From positions 1-64,000 of the forward strand of contig JBGQJC010000007.1 of NCBI GenBank assembly GCA_041498815.1: DNA of 64,000 nucleotides, written 5' to 3'. Origin of the DNA: DATDPM01 sp041498815. GTDB lineage: Bacteria > Pseudomonadota > Alphaproteobacteria > DATDPM01. Positions 41,799 to 51,211 of this stretch are shown one piece after another. The notes beneath the pieces were generated by a model that was not told the DNA's origin, made no database searches, and saw nothing but the letters and a program-made list of their open reading frames with translations. Every line of letters begins with the position of its first letter. The first letter of the stretch is position 1. A program made the translations under genes and the position numbers.

Positions 41799-43498
41799 GC
41801 CAAATCCTCCCGGAAATACTTCAGCAAGCACAATATGGGATTGGGCGCCGCCTGGCCCAAGCCGCAAATCGACGCATCCGCCATCGCCCGGCAGAGCTCG
41901 ATCAGAAGGGGCTCGTCCCAGGTCTTCCGCTCCATCAACTTGACGGCTTTTTCGGTCCCGACCCGGCAGGGCGTGCACTGGCCGCAGGACTCATCCTCGA
42001 AGAAGCGCAGGAGATTGAGCGCGACGTCGCGCATGTTGTCCTTGCCGGAAAGCACCATGATCGCGGCCGACCCGATGAAACAGCCGTATTGTTCCAGCGT
42101 TCCGAAATCGAGCGGGATGTCGGCCATGGTTGCCGGCAGAATTCCGCCCGAGGCGCCGCCGGGCAAGTATCCCTTGAACTTGTGGCCGTCCAGCATCCCG
42201 CCGCAGAACTCGTTCAAGAGCTCGTTCATGGTGATGCCGGCGGGCGCCAATTTCAGGCCCGGGTCCTTGACGCGCCCCGATACCGAGAAACTCCGCAGGC
42301 CCTTGCGGCCGTGGCGGCCTTGCCCCGCGAACCAGTCGGGCCCGCGCTCGACGATGTCGCGGATCCAGAACAAGGTCTCGACGTTCTGATTGAGGGTCGG
42401 GCGGCCGAACAAGCCGACGGTCGAGACGAAGGGCGGCTTGTGCCGCGGCAATCCGCGCTTGCCTTCGATGCTCTCCAGCATCGCCGATTCTTCGCCGCAG
42501 ATATAAGCGCCCGCGCCGCGCCGCAAATGAAGCTTCGTCAGCTTCGTCAATCCGGCCCGTTCCAGCTCCGCGATTTCGGTGGAAAGAATTTCGAGGGCGC
42601 CGGGATATTCGTCGCGCAGGTAAATGTAACAATCCGCCGCTTCCACCGCCCAGGCGGCGATCAGCGTGCCCTCGAGAAAGCGGTGGGGATCGGACTCCAT
42701 ATAGATTCCGTCCTTGAAGGTGCCGGGTTCGCCTTCGTCCGCGTTCACGGTCATGAGACGGGGCTTCGGCTCCTTGAGCACGAACTTCCATTTGTTGCCG
42801 GCCGGGAATCCGGCGCCGCCAAGGCCCCGCAGGCCCGATTTCTCGAGCGCCGCGATGATGCCGTCGCGGCTGCGCTTGCCCCCCATGCAATCGCGCAACA
42901 GCGTGTAGCCGCCGCCGCTCACATAGGCTTCGTAATTCGTGTAGGGCGGAATCACGGGATCGGTGGTTCCGTCCCGGATCGCCGCGAGAACGCCGGTCTT
43001 GTCCGCACGATCGAGGTGGAAATGCCCGATCTCGGCGACCGGGGCCTTGTGGCAGCGTCCCATGCAGGGGGCCCGCACCACGCGCACGCCGCTCCCGGCC
43101 GCGGATTTGAGTTCGGCCAGAAGTTTTTCGCCCCCCGCAAGCGCGCAGCTCAAGCTGTCGCAGACGCGCACCGTGAGGGGAGGCGGCGGCGTCTCGCCCT
43201 CGAACACGATGTCGAAATGGGCATAGAACGAGGCGACCTCGTAGACCTCGGTTTGGGAGAGCCGCATCTCCTCGGCAAGGGCGGCGAGATGCGCCGCCGA
43301 CAAGTGGCGGTAGGTATCCTGGATGAGGTGCAGATATTCGACCAGCAAATCGCGCCGCCGCGGCGCCTCGCCCAGGAGCACGCGAATTTCGGCCAAAGCC
43401 GTGGGATCGGTTTGGCGGCCCTTCAGATGCGGCACCGCCTGGCGGCGGCCCGATCCGGGACTCAGCCTCATCTTGGTTGTAACGTTAGGTTCGGACAT
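41795..43498 (-). CDS. Formate dehydrogenase beta subunit, NuoE-NuoF (FdsG-FdsB) fusion
   Basis: The 567-aa protein joins a 2Fe-2S thioredoxin-like part (residues about 25-180; CDSLSC and CMGRCHKAP) to the diaphorase part with FMN/NAD motifs (GLGGAGFPAGNKW, NADEGEPGTFKD, GAGAYICGEESA) and a C-terminal 4Fe-4S site ESCGQCTPCRVG. It takes electrons from the alpha subunit to NAD. The E-F fusion, with only two subunits, resembles the tungsten FDH1 of Methylobacterium rather than the FdsGBACD type. Confidence 0.92.
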   Translation of the reverse strand: MSEPNVTTKMRLSPGSGRRQAVPHLKGRQTDPTALAEIRVLLGEAPRRRDLLVEYLHLIQDTYRHLSAAHLAALAEEMRLSQTEVYEVASFYAHFDIVFEGETPPPPLTVRVCDSLSCALAGGEKLLAELKSAAGSGVRVVRAPCMGRCHKAPVAEIGHFHLDRADKTGVLAAIRDGTTDPVIPPYTNYEAYVSGGGYTLLRDCMGGKRSRDGIIAALEKSGLRGLGGAGFPAGNKWKFVLKEPKPRLMTVNADEGEPGTFKDGIYMESDPHRFLEGTLIAAWAVEAADCYIYLRDEYPGALEILSTEIAELERAGLTKLTKLHLRRGAGAYICGEESAMLESIEGKRGLPRHKPPFVSTVGLFGRPTLNQNVETLFWIRDIVERGPDWFAGQGRHGRKGLRSFSVSGRVKDPGLKLAPAGITMNELLNEFCGGMLDGHKFKGYLPGGASGGILPATMADIPLDFGTLEQYGCFIGSAAIMVLSGKDNMRDVALNLLRFFEDESCGQCTPCRVGTEKAVKLMERKTWDEPLLIELCRAMADASICGLGQAAPNPILCLLKYFREDLA

Positions 43499-43726
43499 CG
43501 CGCTGGATTATCGCTCGTCTTGTTCGCTGCACCGAAATCGCGCCCGGCGGCACGGGCAAGGGGGTCCGCTAAGGCGCGCCATTTTCTTCATCCAATGGAA
43601 CCGGGTCAATACGCCGTCCCGGACGAGTTAAGAATCTGGTAGAGATCATTACCCCTATATAAACCGCGCCCGCGGGCATGGAAGCGGCGGCGGGGCGATT
43701 ATTTGGGGCGGAGCGGGGGAATTCCC

Positions 43727-44380
43727 ATGTCGGATATCGACCACCGGATCATCGAGCTTTTGTGCTCGCATCTATGCCACGAGCTCATCAGCCCCGTCAC
43801 CGCCGTGAACAACGGCCTCGAGCTGATCGGCGAGGGCGACGCGGCGATGGCAAGCGAGGCGACCGAGCTCACGCGCCAATCGGCCGCCGAGGCGTCGCGC
43901 CGGCTCCAGTTCTACCGCATCGCCTACGGCCAGGCATCGGGCTTCGATTCCGGCCACGGGCTGGCCGAAGCCCGCGGCTTGAGCCAAGGCCTGCTTCAAG
44001 GAAGCAAGATTTCATTCGCCTGGCAGGAACAGAATCTCGGCCGCGCCCCGGTAGACAAGCAGGGCACGAAGCTGCTTCTTAATCTTGTGGCGCTCGCCCG
44101 CGAAGCGTTGCCCAGAGGCGGCGCCCTTAGCGTCACGCTGACCGGCCCGCCACCGAATTTCGCGGTCGAGGTCACGGCCGAGGGCGCGGGCGCGAGGCTG
44201 ACACCCGAAATTCGTGCGGCGATCGACGCCGACGCCGCGGTCGAATCGTTAACGCCGCGCACCGTGCAGGCCTATCTGGTGGCCTGGCTGGCGCGGCGTC
44301 TCGAGGCGGGGCTCGGCATCGATTCCGGACAGGCCGACCGGATCGTCTTCACGCTGCGCTTGACTACCCCTGTCGGATAG
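43727..44380 (+). CDS. chpT: ChpT-like histidine phosphotransferase
   Basis: At 217 aa. The phospho-acceptor is His18 in SHLCHELISPVTAVNNGLEL, a dimerising helix pair as in ChpT, followed by a degenerate HATPase-like fold (about 90-215) without ATP motifs. ChpT relays phosphate from hybrid kinase CckA to CtrA. Placed ahead of the che operon, with ctrA at its far end, this matches Rhodospirillales gene order. ATG 43727 is chosen over an earlier in-frame start. Confidence 0.85.
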   Translation: MSDIDHRIIELLCSHLCHELISPVTAVNNGLELIGEGDAAMASEATELTRQSAAEASRRLQFYRIAYGQASGFDSGHGLAEARGLSQGLLQGSKISFAWQEQNLGRAPVDKQGTKLLLNLVALAREALPRGGALSVTLTGPPPNFAVEVTAEGAGARLTPEIRAAIDADAAVESLTPRTVQAYLVAWLARRLEAGLGIDSGQADRIVFTLRLTTPVG

Positions 44381-44531
44381 GCCCGGGGCCCGCCGAACCC
44401 CAGAGAGCCCGCGGCTTCACGGCTTATTAAACATTTTTTGCGATTTTGACTAAAGCATCGGAAGGCACCCCTTTGCGCGGAAAACCCGATTTTGCCGCGG
44501 TATTTGCGAACCCAGGATTGGACCCCCCCGC

Positions 44532-47183
44532 ATGGACGACTTGCTGAGCGAATTTCTGACGGAGACAACGGAAAATATTTCCGTCCTCGATGTCGAGTTG
44601 GTCAGGCTCGAGCAGAATCCGAACGACCCCGAGCTTTTAGGAAACATCTTCCGCCTCGTCCACACCATCAAGGGCACCTGCGGCTTTTTGGGGCTGCCGA
44701 GACTCGAATCGGTGGCGCATGCCGGCGAGAACATTCTCGGCAAAATCCGCGACGGCGTCCTCATTGTGACGCCTGAGGCGGTGACGCTGGTGCTGGCGGC
44801 GCTGGATCGCATCAAGATGCTTCTGGCGACCTTGGAGGCGACCGAGGCCGAGCCCGCAGGCGACGACAAGGAATTGATCGCCAAATTGAACGTGCTCGCC
44901 GACTCCGCGAGCGAAGCCGCCGCAAAGCCCGCCGCAAGACCGGCGGAGCCGGCAGCAAGCCCGGTTTCGGCGCCGGAGGAACGGGAGCCCGAGGAAGTAA
45001 AGGAAGAGGCCGCCGCTCCCGCCGAAGCCGAAAATGAGTCCGAACCCGCTACGCCTGCTCCCGCTAAACCGCCGAACGGGGCCTCATCCGGCGACGCGGC
45101 CAAGGCCGATCATGGGGCAAAGGAATCGGCGGTCGCCGGCCACAGCATCCGCGTCAACGTGGATTTGCTGGAAAATCTCATGACCATGGTGAGCGAGCTC
45201 GTGCTCACCCGCAATCAGCTCCTCCAAATCCTGCGCAATCAGAAGGACAGTGATTTCGGCAGCCCGCTGCAGCGCCTCAATCACATCACCTCGGAGCTGC
45301 AGGAAGGCGTCATGAAGACGCGCATGCAGCCGATCGGCAACGCCTGGGCGAAGCTGCCGCGCCTGGTGCGTGACCTCGCGCTCGAGCTCGACAAGAAAAT
45401 CGATCTCGAGATGATCGGCGCCGATACCGAGCTCGACCGCCAGGTGCTGGAGCTCATCAAGGACCCGCTCACCCACATGGTGCGCAACTCCGCCGACCAC
45501 GGCATCGAAATCCCAAAAATCCGCAAGGCCGCGGGCAAGACGGAAGCGGGCAAGATCACGCTCAATGCCTACCACGAAGGCGGCCACATCATCATCGAGA
45601 TCAAGGACGACGGCGCCGGCCTGCCGATCGAAAAGATCAAAGCCAAGGTGCTGGCAAACGGCCTGGCGACACAGGCCGAGCTCAACACCATGTTGGATCT
45701 GCAGATCCAGCAGTTCATCTTCAAGGCCGGGTTTTCCACCGCCGCCAAGGTAACGAGCGTTTCGGGCCGCGGCGTCGGCATGGACGTGGTTCGCACCAAC
45801 ATCGAAAAGATCGGCGGCACCGTCGAGATGAAGTCGGTGGAGGGCAAGGGCACCGCGTTTATCATCAAAATCCCTTTGACGCTTGCGATCGTGTCGGCGC
45901 TCATCGTGGAGTGCGGCGGCGAGCGATTCGCCATCCCGCAGATCAGCGTGCTGGAGCTGGTGCGGGCTTCGGCCAATTCCCAGAACGACGTCGAAACCAT
46001 CAACGATACGCCGGTCTTGAGGCTCCGCAACCGGCTGCTGCCGCTCGTTTCCCTCCATGACCTGCTCAAGCTCGGGCCGGCGCGGCGCGCGGATAAAGGC
46101 CAGGATCACTTCATCGTCGTGACCCAAGTCGGCACCTTCACTTTCGGCATCATCGTGAACCGCGTCTTCGACACCGAAGAAATCGTGGTCAAACCGGTAT
46201 CGCGGATTCTCCGCGACATCTCGATCTTCTCCGGCAACACGATTTTGGGCGACGGCAGCGTGATCATGATCCTGGATCCGAACGGCATTGCGGCCGCGAG
46301 CGGCGGGGCCAGCTTGGGCGACCACGCCGCCGAGGCGCAGGCGGCCGCGAGCACGGCTGCCGGCGGCGAGCGCGTCGCCATGCTCTTGTTCCGCGCCGGG
46401 GACCCGGCGCCGAAGGCGGTGCCGCTTGCCCTCATCGCCCGGCTCGAAGAGATCAAGCTCGATTCGATCGAGTATTCCCAAGGGCGGCCGATGGTCCAAT
46501 ACCGCGGCCATCTCATGCCGCTCGTCACCGTCGCCGACGACTACAAATTCAAGGAAAGCGGGCGCCAGCCGATTCTCGTCTTCGCCGACCGCGACCGGAC
46601 CATGGGCCTGGTGGTGGACGAGATCGTGGATATCGTCGAAGAAACGCTCTCGGTGGAGTTGAGTTCCGATCGTCCCGGCATGCTGGGGAGCAGCATCGTC
46701 GCCGGAAAGGCGACCGATATCATCGACGCCGGCCATTACCTGACCCGCGCCTTCGGCGACTGGTTCCAGGCCAAGAGCCACGCGCCGCTGGGCCGCGAAG
46801 GCGGCAGGCGCGTGCTGCTGGTGGATGACAGCCCGTTCTTCCGTAATTTGCTGACCCCGCTCCTGGCGGTCGCAGGCTACGAAGTGACGACCGCCGAAAA
46901 CGGGGACGAAGCCTTGAAGTTGTGCGAGCAGGGGCGGGACTTCGACATCATCATCAGCGACATCGAGATGCCGGGCATGAACGGCTTCGAATTCGCGGAA
47001 ACGGTCAGGAAGAACGCCCGCTGGCAAAACACGCCGCTGGTCGCCCTGTCGTCGCATACGTCCCAGGAGGATCTCGACCGCGGTCGCGCGGTCGGCTTCA
47101 CGGACTACGTTCCGAAGTTCGACCGCGATGCGCTGCTCGCCACGTTGTCCGAAACCCTTGCCAACGTCGCAGGTGCAGCATGA
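44532..47183 (+). CDS. cheA: Chemotaxis histidine kinase CheA with C-terminal receiver
   Basis: The 883-aa kinase has P1 with His44 (FRLVHTIKGTCGF), an Ala/Pro/Glu-rich linker (about 115-200) where P2 would be, P3 dimerisation (about 205-270), P4 ATPase (NSADHGIE N box; DDGAGLP; GRGVGMDVV), P5 CheW-like (about 450-590), a second CheW-like unit (about 615-745) and a receiver (about 760-883; LLVDDSPFFR, Asp in IIISDIEMPG). It phosphorylates CheY and CheB. The TGA overlaps cheW ATG. Confidence 0.95.
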   Translation: MDDLLSEFLTETTENISVLDVELVRLEQNPNDPELLGNIFRLVHTIKGTCGFLGLPRLESVAHAGENILGKIRDGVLIVTPEAVTLVLAALDRIKMLLATLEATEAEPAGDDKELIAKLNVLADSASEAAAKPAARPAEPAASPVSAPEEREPEEVKEEAAAPAEAENESEPATPAPAKPPNGASSGDAAKADHGAKESAVAGHSIRVNVDLLENLMTMVSELVLTRNQLLQILRNQKDSDFGSPLQRLNHITSELQEGVMKTRMQPIGNAWAKLPRLVRDLALELDKKIDLEMIGADTELDRQVLELIKDPLTHMVRNSADHGIEIPKIRKAAGKTEAGKITLNAYHEGGHIIIEIKDDGAGLPIEKIKAKVLANGLATQAELNTMLDLQIQQFIFKAGFSTAAKVTSVSGRGVGMDVVRTNIEKIGGTVEMKSVEGKGTAFIIKIPLTLAIVSALIVECGGERFAIPQISVLELVRASANSQNDVETINDTPVLRLRNRLLPLVSLHDLLKLGPARRADKGQDHFIVVTQVGTFTFGIIVNRVFDTEEIVVKPVSRILRDISIFSGNTILGDGSVIMILDPNGIAAASGGASLGDHAAEAQAAASTAAGGERVAMLLFRAGDPAPKAVPLALIARLEEIKLDSIEYSQGRPMVQYRGHLMPLVTVADDYKFKESGRQPILVFADRDRTMGLVVDEIVDIVEETLSVELSSDRPGMLGSSIVAGKATDIIDAGHYLTRAFGDWFQAKSHAPLGREGGRRVLLVDDSPFFRNLLTPLLAVAGYEVTTAENGDEALKLCEQGRDFDIIISDIEMPGMNGFEFAETVRKNARWQNTPLVALSSHTSQEDLDRGRAVGFTDYVPKFDRDALLATLSETLANVAGAA

Positions 47184-47665
47184 GCGCGAACGAAACCAAA
47201 TCCGAGTCCGGGGCGGAAACGCCGGGCGAAGCGCAAGATTTCGTCACCATGACCATCCACAACCAGCTGTTCGGCATTCCGGTGCTGACCGTTCAGGATG
47301 TGCTTGGGCCCCAGAGGATCACCCGGATTCCGCTCGCTTCGCCCGAAGTGGCCGGCGCGTTGAACCTGAGAGGGCGCATCGTCACCGCGATCGACGTGCG
47401 CAAACGCTTGGGGTTGCCGGCCGCGGAAGACGGCTCGAAAAGCATGAGCGTCGTCGTCGATTTCCAGGGCGAGCTTTACAGCCTCATCATCGATTCCGTC
47501 GGCGAGGTTCTGAGCCTTCCGGCGGATTGCTTCGAGCGCAATCCGGCGACGCTCGATCCCGCTTGGCGCGAGATATCGGCCGGCGTCTACCGGCTGCAGA
47601 AGCAGCTCCTCGTGGTCCTCGACGTGGCGCGGTTTCTGAATTTTAACCGGAGCGAGGCCGCGTGA
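47180..47665 (+). CDS. cheW: Chemotaxis coupling protein CheW
   Basis: The 161-aa protein links receptors with CheA. The CheW fold is seen in FVTMTIHNQLFGIPVLTVQD, GALNLRGRIVTAIDVRKRLG and DSVGEVLSLP. It starts at ATG 47180 within the cheA stop. There are about 18 disordered residues ahead of the domain. Confidence 0.95.
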   Translation: MSANETKSESGAETPGEAQDFVTMTIHNQLFGIPVLTVQDVLGPQRITRIPLASPEVAGALNLRGRIVTAIDVRKRLGLPAAEDGSKSMSVVVDFQGELYSLIIDSVGEVLSLPADCFERNPATLDPAWREISAGVYRLQKQLLVVLDVARFLNFNRSEAA

Positions 47666-47729
47666 AAATGCGCACGATAGGCCTCGGCGATCCACCCGGG
47701 CCAACCCGTCACCTCAATCGGGTGCTGGC

Positions 47730-48098
47730 ATGAAATCCTGTCTTATCGTCGACGATTCCAAGGTCATCCGCACGGTCGCGCGCCGGATTCTCGAAAAGCT
47801 CAATTTCGAGATCGAGGAAGCCGGCGACGGCATGGCGGCACTCGAGGCCTGCCGCCGCCGCATGCCCGATGCGATCTTGCTCGATTGGAACATGCCGGTG
47901 ATGAACGGCATCGAATTCCTGCGCGAGTTGCGCGGGAAATTGGCGGGGGGAACCACACCCGTGGTCGTCTTCTGCACGACCGAGAACGATATCCATCATA
48001 TTCAAGAGGCGATCGGGGCGGGCGCCAGCGAGTACATTATGAAGCCTTTCGACAGCGAGATTCTTGAAACGAAATTCGCTCAGACGGGCCTTCTCTAG
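47730..48098 (+). CDS. cheY: Chemotaxis response regulator CheY
   Basis: This 122-aa single receiver has Asp8/Asp9 (IVDDSKVI), phospho-Asp52 (LLDWNMPVMNG), Thr in FCTTEND and Lys105 (IMKPFD). When phosphorylated it binds the FliM/FliN switch. It lies between cheW (64 bp) and cheB (14 bp). Confidence 0.93.
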   Translation: MKSCLIVDDSKVIRTVARRILEKLNFEIEEAGDGMAALEACRRRMPDAILLDWNMPVMNGIEFLRELRGKLAGGTTPVVVFCTTENDIHHIQEAIGAGASEYIMKPFDSEILETKFAQTGLL

Positions 48099-48112
48099 GC
48101 GAGGCGTCTTCG

Positions 48113-49267
48113 ATGCCGGAATCAAGAGCGACGCCGGGGACACAGGCGGCGGCCGCCACGGATGATCCCTACCGGGTCCTCGTCGTCGACGATTCCGCGA
48201 TAATCCGCGGCCTTCTCGCGCGCGCCTTAGAGGCCGATCCCGCAATCAAGGTCGTCGAAACGGTGGCGAACGGCCAACTCGCCGTAGCCGCCGCCAAACG
48301 CCATTCTCCCGATGTCATCGTGCTCGACATCGAAATGCCGGTGATGGATGGGATCACCGCACTTCCCCTGCTGATCGCGGCCGATCCCGGCGTGAAGGTG
48401 ATCATGGCTTCCACCTTGACGCTCCGGAACGCCGACATCAGTTTCCGTGCCATGGCGCTCGGCGCCGCCGATTACATCCCGAAACCGAGTTCGGCCGGTA
48501 ATATCTCCGGCGGCTTCGATTTCAAGCGCGAGTTGGTGGCCAAAGTAAAGGGGCTGGGTGCGGCGGCGAGGGCAGGGCGCGGTCCTGCCCGCGCGCCGGC
48601 TTTGGCCCGCCGCGGCCCGGCCCCGCCGTCGGCGCCCAGCCTCTACCGCAATGCGCCGGTGACGCTGCGGACCACGCAGCCCTCGGTTCCGGCGGTGGTC
48701 GCGATCGGGAGTTCGACCGGCGGTCCCCAAGCGCTGTTCGAGTTGCTCCCCGCGCTCGCGGCCGAACTGCGCCAGCCGATTCTGATCACCCAGCACATGC
48801 CGCCCACCTTCACCACGATTCTCGCCGAACACATCCAGAAGCTCAGCGGGCGGCCCTGCGCCGAGGCGGTGAATGGCGAGCCGCTGGTGGGAGGCAAGAT
48901 CTATGTCGCCCCCGGCAACTACCACATGACGGTAACGGCCTCCGGAGCGCAGAACATCATTCGCCTCAATCAAGACCCGCCCGAAAACTACTGCCGCCCC
49001 GCGGTCGATCCGATGCTGCGCAGCCTGGCCAAGGTGTTCGGGCGCAAAGTTCTCACCGTGATCCTGACCGGCATGGGCCACGACGGGCTCAAGGGCGGCG
49101 AAACGGTTGTCGCGGCCGGCGGCACCGTGATCGCCCAGGACGAAAAAACCAGCATCGTCTGGGGCATGCCGGGGGCGGTGGCGACCGCCGGCCTGTGCAC
49201 GGCCGTGCTCCCCATCGGCGAGATCGCGTTCTATGCCAGCCGCATCGCCACGAGGCAGGCGGCATGA
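48113..49267 (+). CDS. cheB: Chemotaxis methylesterase CheB
   Basis: At 384 aa it has an N-terminal receiver (about 20-140; VLVVDDSAIIRG, VLDIEMPVMDG), an Ala/Pro-rich linker and the esterase domain. The catalytic Ser is in AIGSSTGGPQA, His in LITQHMPPTF and Asp in LTGMGHDGLKGG. It removes methyl groups from receptors. The stop overlaps the cheR start. Confidence 0.95.
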   Translation: MPESRATPGTQAAAATDDPYRVLVVDDSAIIRGLLARALEADPAIKVVETVANGQLAVAAAKRHSPDVIVLDIEMPVMDGITALPLLIAADPGVKVIMASTLTLRNADISFRAMALGAADYIPKPSSAGNISGGFDFKRELVAKVKGLGAAARAGRGPARAPALARRGPAPPSAPSLYRNAPVTLRTTQPSVPAVVAIGSSTGGPQALFELLPALAAELRQPILITQHMPPTFTTILAEHIQKLSGRPCAEAVNGEPLVGGKIYVAPGNYHMTVTASGAQNIIRLNQDPPENYCRPAVDPMLRSLAKVFGRKVLTVILTGMGHDGLKGGETVVAAGGTVIAQDEKTSIVWGMPGAVATAGLCTAVLPIGEIAFYASRIATRQAA

Positions 49268-50109
49268 AGCCCGAAGATTTCGGCTTCCTCTCCGCGCTCT
49301 TGAAGCGGCAGTCGGGCCTGGTGATCTCGCCGGACAAGCTGTATCTGGTCGAGTCCCGCCTGATGCCGATCGCGCGCAAGCGGGGATTGGAGACGCTCGA
49401 CGTGTTGGTCGGCGCCTTGCGCACCAGCCCGGAAACGAGCCCGCTCGTCAAAGAAGTCACGGATGCGATGACGACCAACGAGTCGTTCTTCTTCCGCGAT
49501 ATCAAGCCCTTCGACCAATTCCAGAAGCTGGTCCTGCCGCGGCTCCTCGAGGCCCGCGCCAATTCGCGCAAGATCCGCATCTGGAGCGCCGCCTGTTCGA
49601 GCGGCCAGGAGCCTTATACGCTCGCCATAATTTTACGCGAACAGGGGGCGAAGCTCGCCGGCTGGCGCTTCGAGATCCTGGCGACCGACCTCTCCGCCGA
49701 GATGCTGGAAAAATCCAAGGCCGGCATCTATTCCCAGTTCGAGGTCCAACGGGGACTGCCGGTGCAATACCTGGTCAAGTATTTCACGCAGATGGGCGAC
49801 AAATGGAAGATCGATCCATCGTTGCGCGAAATCATCCAGTTCCGCGAGTTCAACCTCTTGAACAGCGTCTCGTCGCTCGGCGCCTTCGACGTCGTGTTCT
49901 GCCGCAACGTCCTGATCTACTTCGACCAAGAAGCCAAGCGCCAGATCCTGGATCGCATCAACAGCTTGATGCAGCCCGACGCTTACCTTTACCTCGGCGG
50001 CGCCGAAACCGTGCTCGGCATCTCGGATAAATTCCAAGTGGTTCCCGGCGAGCGCGGCATCTATTGCCGCATCCTCGAGCCTGCCGCCAAGAAGGCCGCC
50101 GTCTCCTGA
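49264..50109 (+). CDS. cheR: Chemotaxis protein methyltransferase CheR
   Basis: At 281 aa from ATG 49264 inside the cheB stop. It methylates receptor glutamates with SAM: IWSAACSSGQEPYTLA is the SAM motif, LATDLSAEMLEKS and FDVVFCRNVLIYFD are typical. The N-terminal helical domain (about 1-75) is present; there is no TPR or C-terminal pentapeptide-binding extension beyond the usual beta subdomain. Confidence 0.95.
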   Translation: MKPEDFGFLSALLKRQSGLVISPDKLYLVESRLMPIARKRGLETLDVLVGALRTSPETSPLVKEVTDAMTTNESFFFRDIKPFDQFQKLVLPRLLEARANSRKIRIWSAACSSGQEPYTLAIILREQGAKLAGWRFEILATDLSAEMLEKSKAGIYSQFEVQRGLPVQYLVKYFTQMGDKWKIDPSLREIIQFREFNLLNSVSSLGAFDVVFCRNVLIYFDQEAKRQILDRINSLMQPDAYLYLGGAETVLGISDKFQVVPGERGIYCRILEPAAKKAAVS

Positions 50110-50137
50110 CCCCCTAGTATCTCGCGCGCAAGACGGC

Positions 50138-50164
50138 AAAAGCGCCGGAACCTCCGGCGCTTTT
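50138..50164. terminator. Bidirectional intrinsic terminator between cheR and ctrA
   Basis: AAAAGCGCCGGA (50138-50149) pairs with TCCGGCGCTTTT (50153-50164) around a 3-nt loop. The A4/T4 ends let it stop both converging operons. Confidence 0.88.
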
Positions 50165-50198
50165 CCAGGCCTCGATCGAGAAGGAAATGCGGCGCCGG

Positions 50199-50921
<723 letters not shown>

Positions 50922-51211
50922 GGCGGTTGGCCCCGGGTCCGCGTTAATTGAGGTTAAGATACTATTTTATAGTTTGGTTAACGAATAATGACCAGAATTT
51001 ATTATGCTTATAATCCCATAATGCACGCCGTTCGGAGCCCGGAATCGGCGGATTTTCACCGGGTGGCGGCGCCAAGTTAAGACTAAAATCCTGAACCCGG
51101 CTACGGCTCCTCCGCCCCCCACTTAACCATCCATAAAACCATTCGCCGCGATACTCGGGGCCCGCAGGGTTCCAACTCCCCGCATCGGCCCTTTAGCTTC
51201 CGAGGCTGGTT
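50922..51211. promoter_or_regulatory. Divergent ctrA / fliI promoter region with CtrA half-sites
   Basis: This 290-bp AT-rich gap holds TTAA at 50944-50947 and 50954-50957 (spacing 6, one short of a full CtrA box), TTAAC at 50978-50982, TTAAG at 51077 and TTAACCAT at 51123-51130, close to the preferred half-site. A TATAAAATAG-like element on the ctrA strand lies between the first sites. No -35/-10 pair is assigned. Confidence 0.5.
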
